From positions 1-64,000 of the forward strand of contig NZ_JNZZ01000015.1 in assembly GCF_000717645.1 (NCBI RefSeq): a stretch of 64,000 nucleotides of DNA, read 5' to 3'. Shown here one piece after another: positions 16,187 through 24,106 of this stretch (the first letter of the stretch is position 1; every line of letters starts with the position of its first letter). The notes below the pieces were generated by a model that ran no database searches, was not told the origin of the DNA, and saw only the letters and a program-made list of their open reading frames with translations. The position numbers were made by a program, and so were the translations under genes. The stretch is from Streptomyces californicus. Lineage in GTDB: Bacteria; Actinomycetota; Actinomycetes; Streptomycetales; Streptomycetaceae.

Positions 16187-16765
16187 GCCTCCATCCTCAC
16201 CCCTGCGCGTGAGATCACGCGTCCACGCTCCGAGACGCCATTGACCGTGTCCCGACCGGATGACTACGTTCAGCGCCATGTCCCGATCAGCTCTGCTCAC
16301 TTCGCGCGGTCATATTGACCTGCTGCGGGTGGCTTCTGCCGCCTGTTGTCGCGGCTGCTGACGTTCTTCCGGCGTCTCCCGGGCTGATTCCGACCGTACT
16401 CCCGCGACTGTCGCGCCCGCGGCCCTGCGCCGCCCGGCCCGCCTCGTCGTGGTAGCCGCGCCGGTCTCCCCGGTCGCTTCCGCCTTCGCGTCGCTGCGGT
16501 GATCGCCGGGCTCGCCCGGTTTCTTCCGTTCTCGCCGTCCCCCGCTCCGCCGGCTTCCGGTCTGTCGTGGGCGTGGGCGCGGAATGCCCCGGCATGCCCA
16601 CGCGTCACCCGTTCGACGCACTGCCGACACGCCCTCCGGTGTCGCTTCCTCCTCCCCCCCTGCCGACACGCCCTCCGGTGCCGCTCCCTCCTCCCCCTGC
16701 CGACACTGCCTCCGGTGTCGGCGCCACTCCCCCTGCCGTCCGCCCTCCTCCCCCGTGGAGTCCTC
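16187..16765. other. Leader region of the sulfonate operon
   Basis: 580 nt between the YjbQ gene and ssuC without a believable gene. It is very C-rich on the plus strand and carries the tandem repeat listed separately. The promoter of the ssu operon must lie here, but I see no clear -35/-10 pair. Confidence 0.4.
16621..16754. repeat. Tandem repeat, 36-39 bp unit, three copies plus a partial
   Basis: Copies begin at 16621, 16660 and 16697, each starting CTGCCGACAC and ending in a C/T-rich tail (CCTCCTCCCC); a partial fourth starts at 16733. Within each unit CCGACAC and GGTGTCGG-like segments can pair, giving a series of small hairpins. The array ends 11 nt before the ssuC start codon, over its ribosome-binding region. 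Confidence 0.8.
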
Positions 16766-17650
16766 ATGACCGTCAGCCATGCGCCGCCCCCGGCCACCCC
16801 GTCCGTCACCGTGGAGGAACCCCCGCCCCGTACGCCCCCCGACCTGGAGGCGGTCACCCCGGCGAACGTCCGCCGCTCGCGGCTGCCGGCGGCGCCGCGA
16901 TGGGTGCGGCGCACGGTGGGTCCGCTGCTGCTGCTCGCGGTGTGGCAAGTGTCCAGCGCCACCGGGATCCTCCATCCCGACGTGCTCGCCTCGCCCGGGA
17001 CCATCGCCCGTGCGGGCGCGGACCTCGTGGCCGACGGGACGCTGCCCTCCGCGATGGGGGTCTCCCTCCAGCGGGTGGTGGCGGGGCTCCTGCTCGGCGG
17101 GACGATCGGGACGGCCCTCGCGCTGGTGTCGGGACTGTCGCGGCTCGGCGAGGACCTGGTCGACGCGACCGTGCAGATGCTGCGCACCGTGCCATGGGTG
17201 GGGCTGATCCCGCTCTTCATCATCTGGCTCGGGATCGGCGAGGCGCCCAAGGTGGCCCTCATCGCCCTCGGGGTCGCCTTCCATCTGTATCTGAACGTCT
17301 ACGCCGGCATTCGCGGTGTCGACGCGCAACTCATCGAAGCGGGAACGTCGTTGGGGCTCGGCCGGTGGGGGCTGGTGCGGCATGTGGTGCTGCCCGGCGC
17401 GCTGCCCGGGGCCATGACCGGTCTGCGGTACTCGCTGGCGACGGCCTGGCTCGCTCTCGTCTTCGGCGAGTCGATCAACGCCGACGCCGGCATCGGGTTC
17501 CTGATGAACCAGGCCCGCGAGTTCTTCCGGACCGACGTGATCGTCGTCTGTCTCGTCGTGTACGCCTTCCTCGGCCTCACCGCCGACGTCATCGTCCGGA
17601 TCCTCGAAAGGCTGCTGCTGCAATGGCGACCGACCTTCACCGGCCAGTGA
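16766..17650 (+). CDS. ssuC: Sulfonate ABC transporter permease
   Basis: 294-aa inner-membrane permease of the SsuC/TauC/NitT type with about six transmembrane helices, the first at VGPLLLLAVWQVSS. The cytoplasmic EAA loop that docks the ATPase is EAGTSLGLGRWGLVRHVVLPGALPG. The start ATG at 16766 has GTGGAG upstream; the frame runs further up, but only through the repeat array. It is the first gene of ssuC-ssuB-ssuA-ssuD, which imports and desulfonates alkanesulfonates for sulfur supply. Substrate assignment follows mainly from ssuD. Confidence 0.88.
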   Translation: MTVSHAPPPATPSVTVEEPPPRTPPDLEAVTPANVRRSRLPAAPRWVRRTVGPLLLLAVWQVSSATGILHPDVLASPGTIARAGADLVADGTLPSAMGVSLQRVVAGLLLGGTIGTALALVSGLSRLGEDLVDATVQMLRTVPWVGLIPLFIIWLGIGEAPKVALIALGVAFHLYLNVYAGIRGVDAQLIEAGTSLGLGRWGLVRHVVLPGALPGAMTGLRYSLATAWLALVFGESINADAGIGFLMNQAREFFRTDVIVVCLVVYAFLGLTADVIVRILERLLLQWRPTFTGQ

Positions 17651-18441
17651 AGAACTCCCGTCCCCCGTCCGCCTCCCGCATCTCTGACGCCCCGGACACC
17701 GTGGTGCGCGTCGAGGGGCTCACCCGGTCGTTCGACGGGCACGCGGTCATCGACGACCTCGATCTCTCGCTCAGGGCAGGGGAGTTCACCGCGCTGCTCG
17801 GACGCAGCGGCTGCGGCAAGTCCACTCTGCTGCGGGTGCTGGCCGGGTTGGACCGGGAGATCTCGGGCACCGTCCTGGTCCCCCGCCGGCGCGCCGTGGC
17901 CTTCCAGGCCCCGCGGCTGATGCCCTGGAAGCGGGTCTGGCGCAACGTCCTGCTCGGGCTGCCCGGGAAGCCCGAACGCCCGGTGGCCGAGCGCGCGTTG
18001 GCGGAAGTGGGACTGGCCGGTCGGGCCGGGGCGTGGCCGAAGACCTTGTCCGGCGGCGAGGCCCAGCGCGCCTCGCTGGCCCGGGCCCTGGTGCGCGAGC
18101 CCGATCTGCTGCTGCTCGACGAGCCCTTCGGCGCGCTGGACGCCCTGACCCGCATCAAGGCCCAGCAGCTCGTGGCCGAGCTCTGGCAACGACGGGGGTG
18201 CGCGGTGCTGCTGGTCACCCATGACGTGGACGAGGCACTGCTGCTGGCCGACCGCGCCCTGGTGATGCGGGACGGGCGGATCGCGTACGACACGCCCGTC
18301 ACACCGGCCCGGCCGCGCGGCGTCGACTCCCCCGGCTTCGCCGACCTGCGCGCCCGGCTGCTGACCGAACTGGGCGTCGAGAGCGCGGGCCGAGCCCACC
18401 ACCGTACGGAGAACCCCGACGCCTCACCCGCGCCCGCCTAG
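17623..18441 (+). CDS. ssuB: Sulfonate ABC transporter ATP-binding protein
   Basis: ATPase of the importer, 272 aa: GRSGCGKST (Walker A), the Q-loop in VAFQAPRLMPWKRVW, LSGGEAQRASLARAL (signature), LLLLDEPFGALD (Walker B) and THDVDEA (H-loop). I start at the ATG at 17623, inside the end of ssuC (28-nt overlap) and preceded by GAAAGG. An in-frame GTG at 17647, overlapping the ssuC stop as GTGA, is an alternative without a good binding site. Either way it is translationally coupled to ssuC. Confidence 0.88.
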   Translation: MATDLHRPVKNSRPPSASRISDAPDTVVRVEGLTRSFDGHAVIDDLDLSLRAGEFTALLGRSGCGKSTLLRVLAGLDREISGTVLVPRRRAVAFQAPRLMPWKRVWRNVLLGLPGKPERPVAERALAEVGLAGRAGAWPKTLSGGEAQRASLARALVREPDLLLLDEPFGALDALTRIKAQQLVAELWQRRGCAVLLVTHDVDEALLLADRALVMRDGRIAYDTPVTPARPRGVDSPGFADLRARLLTELGVESAGRAHHRTENPDASPAPA

Positions 18442-18473
18442 CCCTCCACCCACCCCCGTCACGGAGACCCGTC

Positions 18474-19502
18474 GTGAAACGTCGCACGCTGCCCGCCCTG
18501 CTCCTCCCTCTCGCGCTGCTCCTCTCCGCGTGCGGCGGCGCCTCCTCCGCGAACCCGGGCGGGAACACCGACGGGAGAGGCAGCCTCACGCTCAACATCG
18601 GTGACCAGAAGGGTGGTTACGAGGCGATCCTGCGCGCCTCGGGAGAGCTCGACGACCTCGACTACCGCATCAAGTGGTCCACCTTCACCTCCGGGCCCCC
18701 TCTCCTGGAGGCCGTGAGCGCCGGCGCGGTGGACATCGGCGGGGTCGGCAACACGCCACCCGTCTTCGCCGCGGGGGCCGGCTCGAACATCGCCGTCGTC
18801 GGCGCGACACACGGCTCGCCGGCCGGCGAGGTCATCGTCGTTCCCGAGGACTCCCCGCTGCGGAAGCCCTCCCAGCTCAAGGGGAAGTCCATCGCCGTGG
18901 CCCAGGGCAGTTCGGCCCACTTCCAACTGGTCGCCTCGCTCGGGAAGGCCGGGCTCGGCATCGGGGACGTCAAGCTGAACTACCTCCAACCCGCCGACGC
19001 ACTGGCCGCGTTCAGCCGGGGCAAGGTCGATGCCTGGGCGATCTGGGACCCGTACACCTCACAGGTCCTGCGCACGGCGGACGCCCGGGTCCTCACGACC
19101 GGTGAGGGCGTCGTCAACGGGCTCGGCTTCCAGGTCGCCTCGCCCTCCTCGCTCAAGGACGCGAAGAAGTCCGCGGCCATCGGCGACCTGCTGGTCCGGC
19201 TGGAACGCGCCCAGAAGTGGGTCTTCGAGCACCCGGAGGAGTGGGCGAAGGTCTGGGCGAAGGAGACCGGGCTCCCCTACGAGGTGGCGCTGGACGCCGT
19301 GAAGCTCAGTTACGGCACCCGTGTCCCGGTCGCGATCGACGCCGCCGCCATCGCCTCCGAGCAGGAGATCGCCGACACCTTCGCCGAACTGAAGCTGATT
19401 CCCCGGCGGTTCGACTTCGAGGACTACGTCGACACCCGGTTCAACCGCGACCTCCCCCCTTCCTCCACCGTACCGCGCTCCTACGGAAAGGCATCCTCGT
19501 GA
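18474..19502 (+). CDS. ssuA: Sulfonate ABC transporter substrate-binding lipoprotein
   Basis: 342-aa extracytoplasmic binding protein. Signal peptide with lipobox LLLSACGG, so Cys at about residue 21 is lipidated. The mature part is the SsuA/NMT1-like fold: LNIGDQKGGYEAILRASGEL, WSTFTSGPPLLEAVSAGAVDIGGVGNTPPVFAAGAGS, and ADALAAFSRGKVDAWAIWDPY. Start at the GTG 18474 with CGGAGAC upstream. Its stop codon overlaps the GTG of ssuD. Binds alkanesulfonates or related organosulfonates by family inference. Confidence 0.87.
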   Translation: MKRRTLPALLLPLALLLSACGGASSANPGGNTDGRGSLTLNIGDQKGGYEAILRASGELDDLDYRIKWSTFTSGPPLLEAVSAGAVDIGGVGNTPPVFAAGAGSNIAVVGATHGSPAGEVIVVPEDSPLRKPSQLKGKSIAVAQGSSAHFQLVASLGKAGLGIGDVKLNYLQPADALAAFSRGKVDAWAIWDPYTSQVLRTADARVLTTGEGVVNGLGFQVASPSSLKDAKKSAAIGDLLVRLERAQKWVFEHPEEWAKVWAKETGLPYEVALDAVKLSYGTRVPVAIDAAAIASEQEIADTFAELKLIPRRFDFEDYVDTRFNRDLPPSSTVPRSYGKASS

Positions 19503-20707
19503 ACGTCCATCTGCACTGGTTCCTGCCCACCGGCGGCGACGGCAGGACCCTCGTCGACCGGCACGCGTACACCGACGGCGGCATCAGGCGCGACCGGATC
19601 ACCCCGGTGAGCGGAGTACGCGCACCGGACATCGAGTACCTGGCCCAGATCGCCAAGGCTGCCGAGCAGTTGGGCTTCGAGGCGGTGCTGACGCCCACCG
19701 GCACCTGGTGCGAGGACGCCTGGCTGACCACGGTGGCGCTCGCCCAGCACACCGAGCGGCTGAAGTTCCTGGTCGCGTTCCGGCCGGGGGTCATATCCCC
19801 CGTGCTCGCCGCCCAGATGGCCGCCACGTACCAGCGGATCACCCGGGGGCGGCTGCTGCTCAACGTGGTGACCGGGGGCGACTCGACCGAACAGCGCCGG
19901 TTCGGGGACCACTTGGACCACGACCGGCGGTACGCCCGCACGGCGGAGTTCCTTTCGGTGGTGCGGGGGGCCTGGAGCGGGCGGCCGTACGACTTCGACG
20001 GCGAGCACTACCGGGTGGAGGGCGGGCTGACCGCGCTGCCGCCGGACCCGTTGCCGGAGATCTTCTTCGGCGGGTCGTCGGCGGCGGCCGGACCGGTCGC
20101 CGCCGCGCACGCCGATGTCTACCTGACGTGGGGCGAGCCGCCGTCGGCCGTGAAGGAGAAGATCGACTGGATTCGCGGCCTCGCGGAGGAGCGCGGGCGC
20201 ACGGTCCGGTTCGGCATCCGGCTGCACACCATCTCCCGGGACTCGTCGGCCGAGGCGTGGGCCACGGCCGACCGGCTGCTGGGCGACCTCGATCCGGAGA
20301 CGATCGCGGCGGCGCAGCAGGCGCTGGGGAAGAGCGAGTCGGTCGGACAGCAGCGGATGCTGGCGCTGCACGGCGGTTCGCGGGACAAACTGGAGATCGC
20401 GCCGAACCTCTGGGCGGGCGTCGGTCTGGTGCGCGGTGGGGCCGGGACGGCGCTGGTGGGCAGGCACGCGGAGGTCGCGGACCGGATCGAGGAGTACCAC
20501 GCGCTGGGCGTGGAGCATTTCGTGCTCTCCGGGTACCCGCATTTGGAGGAGGCGTACTGGTTCGGCGAGGGCGTCACCCCCGAGTTGTCGCGCCGCGGTC
20601 TGCTGCCGACCGTGCCCGCCTCGCCGCTGCTGGGCTCGAACGCCTCCGAGCCCCGCCCCGCCACTGCTCCGGGCGGGGCGCCCCTGCTGGTCGCCGGCGG
20701 TCGCTGA
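19499..20707 (+). CDS. ssuD: FMNH2-dependent alkanesulfonate monooxygenase
   Basis: Two-component luciferase-like monooxygenase that releases sulfite from alkanesulfonates. The sequence matches SsuD closely in order: HWFLPTGGDGRTLV, GFEAVLTPTGTWCEDAW, FLVAFRPGVISP, NVVTGGDSTEQRRFGDHLDHDRRYARTAEFL, YRVEGGL, FGGSSAAAGPVAAAHADVYLTWGEP and HFVLSGYPHLEEAYWFGEGV. 402 aa, slightly longer than the E. coli enzyme because of a Pro/Ala tail. The GTG start overlaps the ssuA stop. No NADPH:FMN reductase (ssuE) is adjacent, so FMNH2 must come from elsewhere. It is followed by a terminator. Confidence 0.93.
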   Translation: MNVHLHWFLPTGGDGRTLVDRHAYTDGGIRRDRITPVSGVRAPDIEYLAQIAKAAEQLGFEAVLTPTGTWCEDAWLTTVALAQHTERLKFLVAFRPGVISPVLAAQMAATYQRITRGRLLLNVVTGGDSTEQRRFGDHLDHDRRYARTAEFLSVVRGAWSGRPYDFDGEHYRVEGGLTALPPDPLPEIFFGGSSAAAGPVAAAHADVYLTWGEPPSAVKEKIDWIRGLAEERGRTVRFGIRLHTISRDSSAEAWATADRLLGDLDPETIAAAQQALGKSESVGQQRMLALHGGSRDKLEIAPNLWAGVGLVRGGAGTALVGRHAEVADRIEEYHALGVEHFVLSGYPHLEEAYWFGEGVTPELSRRGLLPTVPASPLLGSNASEPRPATAPGGAPLLVAGGR

Positions 20708-20720
20708 GCCCCTCCAGCCG

Positions 20721-20759
20721 CTCCTCGGGTGCCCGGGAAGATCCCGAGCACCCGAGGAG
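20721..20759 (+). terminator. Terminator after ssuD
   Basis: Perfect 12-bp outer stem CTCCTCGGGTGC with its complement and an inner CGGG/CCCG stem. It lies only 12 nt before the start of the flavin monooxygenase gene, so readthrough or an attenuation role is possible. Confidence 0.75.
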
Positions 20760-20770
20760 TTAGTAGAAGC

Positions 20771-21976
20771 GTGAACATTTCTGGGGTGCGCGAGCTGGAC
20801 GTGGTCGTCATCGGCGCGGGTCAGGCGGGGCTGTCCGCCGCTCACCATCTGCGCCGTGCCGGGCTGGAGCCGGACCGCGACTTCGTGGTCCTGGACCACG
20901 CGCCCCGGCCGGGCGGCGCGTGGCAGTTCCGCTGGCCCTCGCTGACGTACGGCAAGGTCCACGGGATGCACGCGCTGCCGGGCATGGAGCTGACCGGAGC
21001 CGACCCCGACCGCCCCTCGTCGGAGGTGATCGGGGCGTACTTCGCCGCGTACGAGGACCGCTTCGGCCTGCGGGTCCACCGGCCCGTGGAGGTGAGCGCC
21101 GTACGGGAGGGGAGCGGCGGCCGGCTCCGGGTGGAGACCTCCGAGGGGGTGTACGCCCCGCGCGCCCTGATCAACGCGACCGGCACCTGGGACCGGCCGT
21201 TCTGGCCGCGCTACCCGGGCCAGGAGACGTTCCGGGGGCGGCAGTTGCACACGGCGGACTATCCGGGGCCCGAGGAGTTCGCCGGGCAGCGCGTCGTCGT
21301 GGTCGGGGGTGGCGCCTCCGGTACGCAGCATCTGATGGAGATCGCCGAGTTCGCCGCCGACACCTTCTGGGTGACGCGCGGCGAACCGGTCTTCCGCGAG
21401 GGACCGTTCACCGAGGAGTGGGGCCGGGCGGCCGTGGCGATGGTGGAGGAGCGGGTACGCAACGGGCTGCCGCCCAAGAGCGTGGTCAGCGTGACGGGGC
21501 TGCCGATGACCGACGCGGTGCGCCGGGCCAGGGAACAGGGGGTGCTGGACCGGCTGCCGATGTTCGACCGGATCACGCCGACCGGTGTCGCCTGGGACGA
21601 CGGCAGGGCCGTCGAGGCGGACGTGATCCTCTGGGCGACCGGGTTCCGGCCCGCCGTGGACCACCTCGCGCCGCTGAAGTTGCGGGAGGCGGGCGGCGGC
21701 ATCCGGGCCGAGGACACGCGGGCCGTACGCGACGGGCGCGTCCATCTCGTCGGGTACGGCCCCTCCGCGAGCACCATCGGCGCCAATCGTGCGGGCCGCA
21801 CGGCCGTCCGGTCGGTGATGCGCCTGCTCGATGCGACCGACGCTGGGAGGCCGGAGCAGCCGGAGCAGCCGGAGCGGCCGAAGCATCCGGAGGAGCCGGG
21901 CGGAACAGCCGGTGGCGAGCAGGCGAACCGGGCGGCCGGGCGGGCCGTGACGGCCTCGGTCGCGGGGAGGGGCTGA
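20771..21976 (+). CDS. Flavin-containing monooxygenase-like FAD/NAD(P) oxidoreductase
   Basis: 401 aa with two dinucleotide-binding motifs: GAGQAGLSAAHHL for FAD near the N-terminus and VVVVGGGASGTQHLMEIA for NADPH at about residue 175. ILWATGFRP and a terminal VGYGPSAST segment are also typical. This is the CzcO/YpdA-like flavoprotein monooxygenase or reductase class. The GTG at 20771 starts it just past the terminator. The C-terminal 40 residues are a low-complexity tail with PEQPEQPERP, coded by short DNA repeats. It follows ssuD and could handle organosulfur compounds, but that is inference from position only. Confidence 0.82.
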   Translation: MNISGVRELDVVVIGAGQAGLSAAHHLRRAGLEPDRDFVVLDHAPRPGGAWQFRWPSLTYGKVHGMHALPGMELTGADPDRPSSEVIGAYFAAYEDRFGLRVHRPVEVSAVREGSGGRLRVETSEGVYAPRALINATGTWDRPFWPRYPGQETFRGRQLHTADYPGPEEFAGQRVVVVGGGASGTQHLMEIAEFAADTFWVTRGEPVFREGPFTEEWGRAAVAMVEERVRNGLPPKSVVSVTGLPMTDAVRRAREQGVLDRLPMFDRITPTGVAWDDGRAVEADVILWATGFRPAVDHLAPLKLREAGGGIRAEDTRAVRDGRVHLVGYGPSASTIGANRAGRTAVRSVMRLLDATDAGRPEQPEQPERPKHPEEPGGTAGGEQANRAAGRAVTASVAGRG

Positions 21977-22080
21977 CCGCGGCGGTCGCGGGGGTCTGGC
22001 GGCCGTGGCCCCGGGTTCAGTCCGGAGAGGCCCCCGGCGGAGGACGGCGGCGGCCCGGGTCGGCCCGGGACCGTCCCGGA

Positions 22081-22160
22081 CCGCGGACATCCGCCACGGG
22101 CCGCAGGCGTCCGGCCCGGCCCGCAGGCGTCCGCCCCGGCCCGCAGGGGTCCGTCAGTCG
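22081..22160. repeat. 20-bp tandem repeat, about four copies
   Basis: Units begin at 22081 (degenerate), 22101, 22121 and 22141, based on CCGCAGGCGTCCGGCCCGGC. The last copy runs into the stop codon of the convergent mltG gene. The rest of the 21977-22153 spacer is GC-rich and non-coding. Confidence 0.8.
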
Positions 22161-23014
22161 CTGCCCCCGGTGCCGCGGCTGCGGTTGAACTCCTCCACGT
22201 TCTTCTGCTGTTCGGCGTAGTCGTCGGTGAACCGGGTGTCGCCGGGGCCGACCGTGACGAAGTAGAGCCACGGACCCGGCGTGGGGCTGACCGCCGCGCG
22301 CAGCGCCTCCTCCCCCGGGTTGCCGATCGGCGTCGGCGGCAGGCCCTTGACCCGATAGCTGTTGTACGGGCTGTCCAGCCGCGTGTCGGTGGTCGTCGTG
22401 TCCAGGGTGGAGCGCTTGAGGGCGTAGTTGATGGTGGAGTCCATCTGCAGCGGCATGTCCTTGAGCAGCCGGTTGTAGACGACACGGGCCACCTTGCCCA
22501 TGTCGGAGGCGGTGTCGGCCTCGGCCTGGACGATGCTGGCGATCGTGACCGTGTCGTAGACGGAGACGTTGTTGCGCTGGGATCCCGCCGTGACATGTCC
22601 GGCTCCGAACCGCTTGTGGGCGGTGTCGGCCATGTAGCGCAGGAGACCGGCGGGCTCGGTCCCGGCGTCGAGCGGGTACGTGGCCGGGAAGAGGTAGCCC
22701 TCCGGGTTGCCCTCGGCCTGGGCGGGCAGCTTCAGGTCCACCGTGGACGCGGCCTTCCGGGTGCTGCCGGACGCGAGGCCCAGGGCCCGGTCGACGGACG
22801 CGTACACCTCCGAGGCACGGCGGCCCTCGGGGATCAGCAGCGTCTTGTGCGGCTGGTCCCTCTCCTGCCGCTGTTCGTCGGATCCGAGCAGGGACAACGG
22901 GATCAGCACGGCGGCCGACACGAGGAGCAGTAGGCCGACGACCAGAACGATCTTTCCGCGGCGGGTCGGACGGAGTCGGCGGTGGGGGCGTGCGTCCGGG
23001 GACTCGTTCACCAT
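22154..23014 (-). CDS. mltG: MltG-like endolytic transglycosylase
   Basis: Membrane-anchored murein transglycosylase that cuts nascent glycan strands. 286 aa: a basic cytoplasmic N-terminus, one transmembrane helix (IVLVVGLLLLVSAAVLIPLSLL), a LysM-like part (KTLLIPEGRRASEVYASV), then the catalytic YceG domain. The latter shows EGYLFPATYPLDAG, ASIVQAEADTASDMGKVARVVYNRL (catalytic Glu at the IVQAE position), MQMDSTINYAL-like residues, and LPPTPIGNPGEEALRAAVSP. Start ATG at 23014, where the family begins. It is a shorter version of the usual actinobacterial MltG and stands outside the aroK-ruvX region, so it may be a paralog. Confidence 0.88.
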   Translation of the reverse strand: MVNESPDARPHRRLRPTRRGKIVLVVGLLLLVSAAVLIPLSLLGSDEQRQERDQPHKTLLIPEGRRASEVYASVDRALGLASGSTRKAASTVDLKLPAQAEGNPEGYLFPATYPLDAGTEPAGLLRYMADTAHKRFGAGHVTAGSQRNNVSVYDTVTIASIVQAEADTASDMGKVARVVYNRLLKDMPLQMDSTINYALKRSTLDTTTTDTRLDSPYNSYRVKGLPPTPIGNPGEEALRAAVSPTPGPWLYFVTVGPGDTRFTDDYAEQQKNVEEFNRSRGTGGSD

Positions 23015-23100
23015 GCCGGGCACGTTAGCCCGGGGTGTGAGCCGCCGCCGGTAGCCCGGCCAGGGCGTCGGTCCAGGCGACACGAACGCCGTAGCGGACC

Positions 23101-23180
23101 TCCGGAACACGCGGTTCCTGGAACACGCGACTACGGGAACACGGGGCCCTGGAACATATGACCCCTGGAACATCCGAACA
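23101..23180. repeat. 16-bp iterated repeat with GGAACA core, five copies
   Basis: GGAACA occurs at 23104, 23120, 23136, 23151 and 23167, that is every 15-16 bp, embedded in similar units (CCGGAACACGCGGTT, CCTGGAACACGCGACT, and so on). A further GTTC-GCTG-GAAC palindrome lies at 23192-23203. The array is between the divergent mltG gene and a 19-codon ORF. GGAAC also resembles the -35 element of ECF-sigma promoters, but no matching -10 elements were found. Confidence 0.75.
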
Positions 23181-23331
23181 AGGGAGCGGGTGTTCGCTGG
23201 AACGCATGATCGTCAGCGGATTCGTTGCTCATCACCCATCCGTGACGTGATGATTGCAGAGCGCAGTCAACGGGCTGCAGACCGCTTCTGCGCAGTCCCA
23301 CAGATGCACCACGCACAAGGAGATAGACCAG

Positions 23332-23391
23332 ATGAACTTCCTGACCAACCTGCTGGCCGGCGTCGTCCACTTCGTGGGTTGGCTCGTCTGA
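23332..23391 (+). CDS. 19-aa hydrophobic peptide ORF
   Basis: The ATG at 23332 is preceded by AAGGAGAT at 7-8 nt, a near-ideal ribosome binding site, and the ORF encodes MNFLTNLLAGVVHFVGWLV before a TGA. The peptide is amphipathic to hydrophobic, with no charged residue except one histidine, so it would insert into or lie on a membrane. Fifteen nt after the stop is a perfect terminator. RBS, ORF and terminator together look like a dedicated transcript, for example a small membrane peptide, type I toxin or leader. No homolog could be named. Confidence 0.55.
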   Translation: MNFLTNLLAGVVHFVGWLV

Positions 23392-23405
23392 CCATCGCTC
23401 CACCC

Positions 23406-23442
23406 GGCGCCGCCGCTCCCCGTCCCAGGGAGCGGCGGCGCC
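23406..23442 (+). terminator. Terminator after the 19-aa ORF
   Basis: Perfect 15-bp stem GGCGCCGCCGCTCCC with its complement around a 7-nt loop. Confidence 0.85.
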
Positions 23443-23494
23443 GCCGTGTGTGCGGGCCCGACCGGGTGCGCTGCCGTACGAGCCGGCCGCCGGA

Positions 23495-24106
23495 TCAGGT
23501 GGGGGGTGCGACCGGTCCGGTGAAGGGCGGCAGCGCGGCGAACCCCGGTTCGACCGTCACCGCCGCGGCGAGGGCGTCGAGCGTGCGGCGGACCCGGGTG
23601 AGCGGATGGTCCGGGAAGTCCGCGTCCCACTGGACGTGGTCCGCCGCGTGGAAGGGAAGCCCGCCCTGGAGCTCGGGGGCGTAGGGGTGCGGACGGAAGT
23701 ACTGGTCGGGCCCGAGCCTGGCCATCACCACGGCTTCCCGCATACCGGTCATGCCCCGCTCGGCGGCCTGGATCTTCACCACGGTGCTGCATCCGGCGCG
23801 CGGCACGGTGAAGCTGCCGATGAACGCCTGCCCGCTGGGCTGGTTCGGCAGGGGCAGTTTGAGTATCTGGCGCAGGGCGGGCAACTCCCCCAGTGGCTTC
23901 ACCGACGCCTCGATGAGGCCCCCGCCGGCCCGCGCGGTGAAGTGGGCGAGCCGGTGGCGGAGGGTGGGGCCGTCGTCCAGTGCGGCCGGGAGATCCGGCG
24001 GCAGATCGAAGAAGTGGAGCGACAGGACGTCGCCGTGGTCGTTCAGCCAGGTGTCGGTGTCCACGGTCCGGTAGCCGGGGAGTTCTGCCCCGAGGAGAGC
24101 TCTCAT
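23495..24106 (-). CDS. Hypothetical protein, 203 aa
   Basis: No family recognised. The protein starts MRALLGAELPGYRTVDTDTWL and includes GDVLSLHFFDLPPDLPAALDD, SFTVPRAGCSTVVKIQAAERGMTGMREAVV and PYAPELQGGLPFHAADHVQWDADFPDHPLTRVRRTLDAL. The mixed strands and helices and the absence of a signal or membrane segment indicate a soluble globular protein. Codon bias is normal. The ribosome binding site is weak (ggcaggatc). It is flanked downstream by the small-peptide unit on the other strand. Its role cannot be inferred from context. Confidence 0.65.
   Translation of the reverse strand: MRALLGAELPGYRTVDTDTWLNDHGDVLSLHFFDLPPDLPAALDDGPTLRHRLAHFTARAGGGLIEASVKPLGELPALRQILKLPLPNQPSGQAFIGSFTVPRAGCSTVVKIQAAERGMTGMREAVVMARLGPDQYFRPHPYAPELQGGLPFHAADHVQWDADFPDHPLTRVRRTLDALAAAVTVEPGFAALPPFTGPVAPPT

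Noticed and set aside
15680..16318. Plus-strand ORFs across the YjbQ gene
   Set aside because: They mirror the YjbQ coding sequence, whose family blocks are unambiguous on the minus strand.
16621..16754. CRISPR-like appearance of the tandem repeats
   Set aside because: Units are contiguous without variable spacers, and no cas genes are present.
17647..18441. GTG at 17647 as the ssuB start (GTGA overlap)
   Set aside because: No Shine-Dalgarno sequence at proper distance; the ATG at 17623 with GAAAGG is better, although the overlap keeps the alternative open.
21840..21900. Short 9-bp repeats coding PEQ/PER residues at the end of the flavin monooxygenase, considered as a separate repeat element
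   Set aside because: They lie in frame inside the CDS and simply encode a low-complexity tail.
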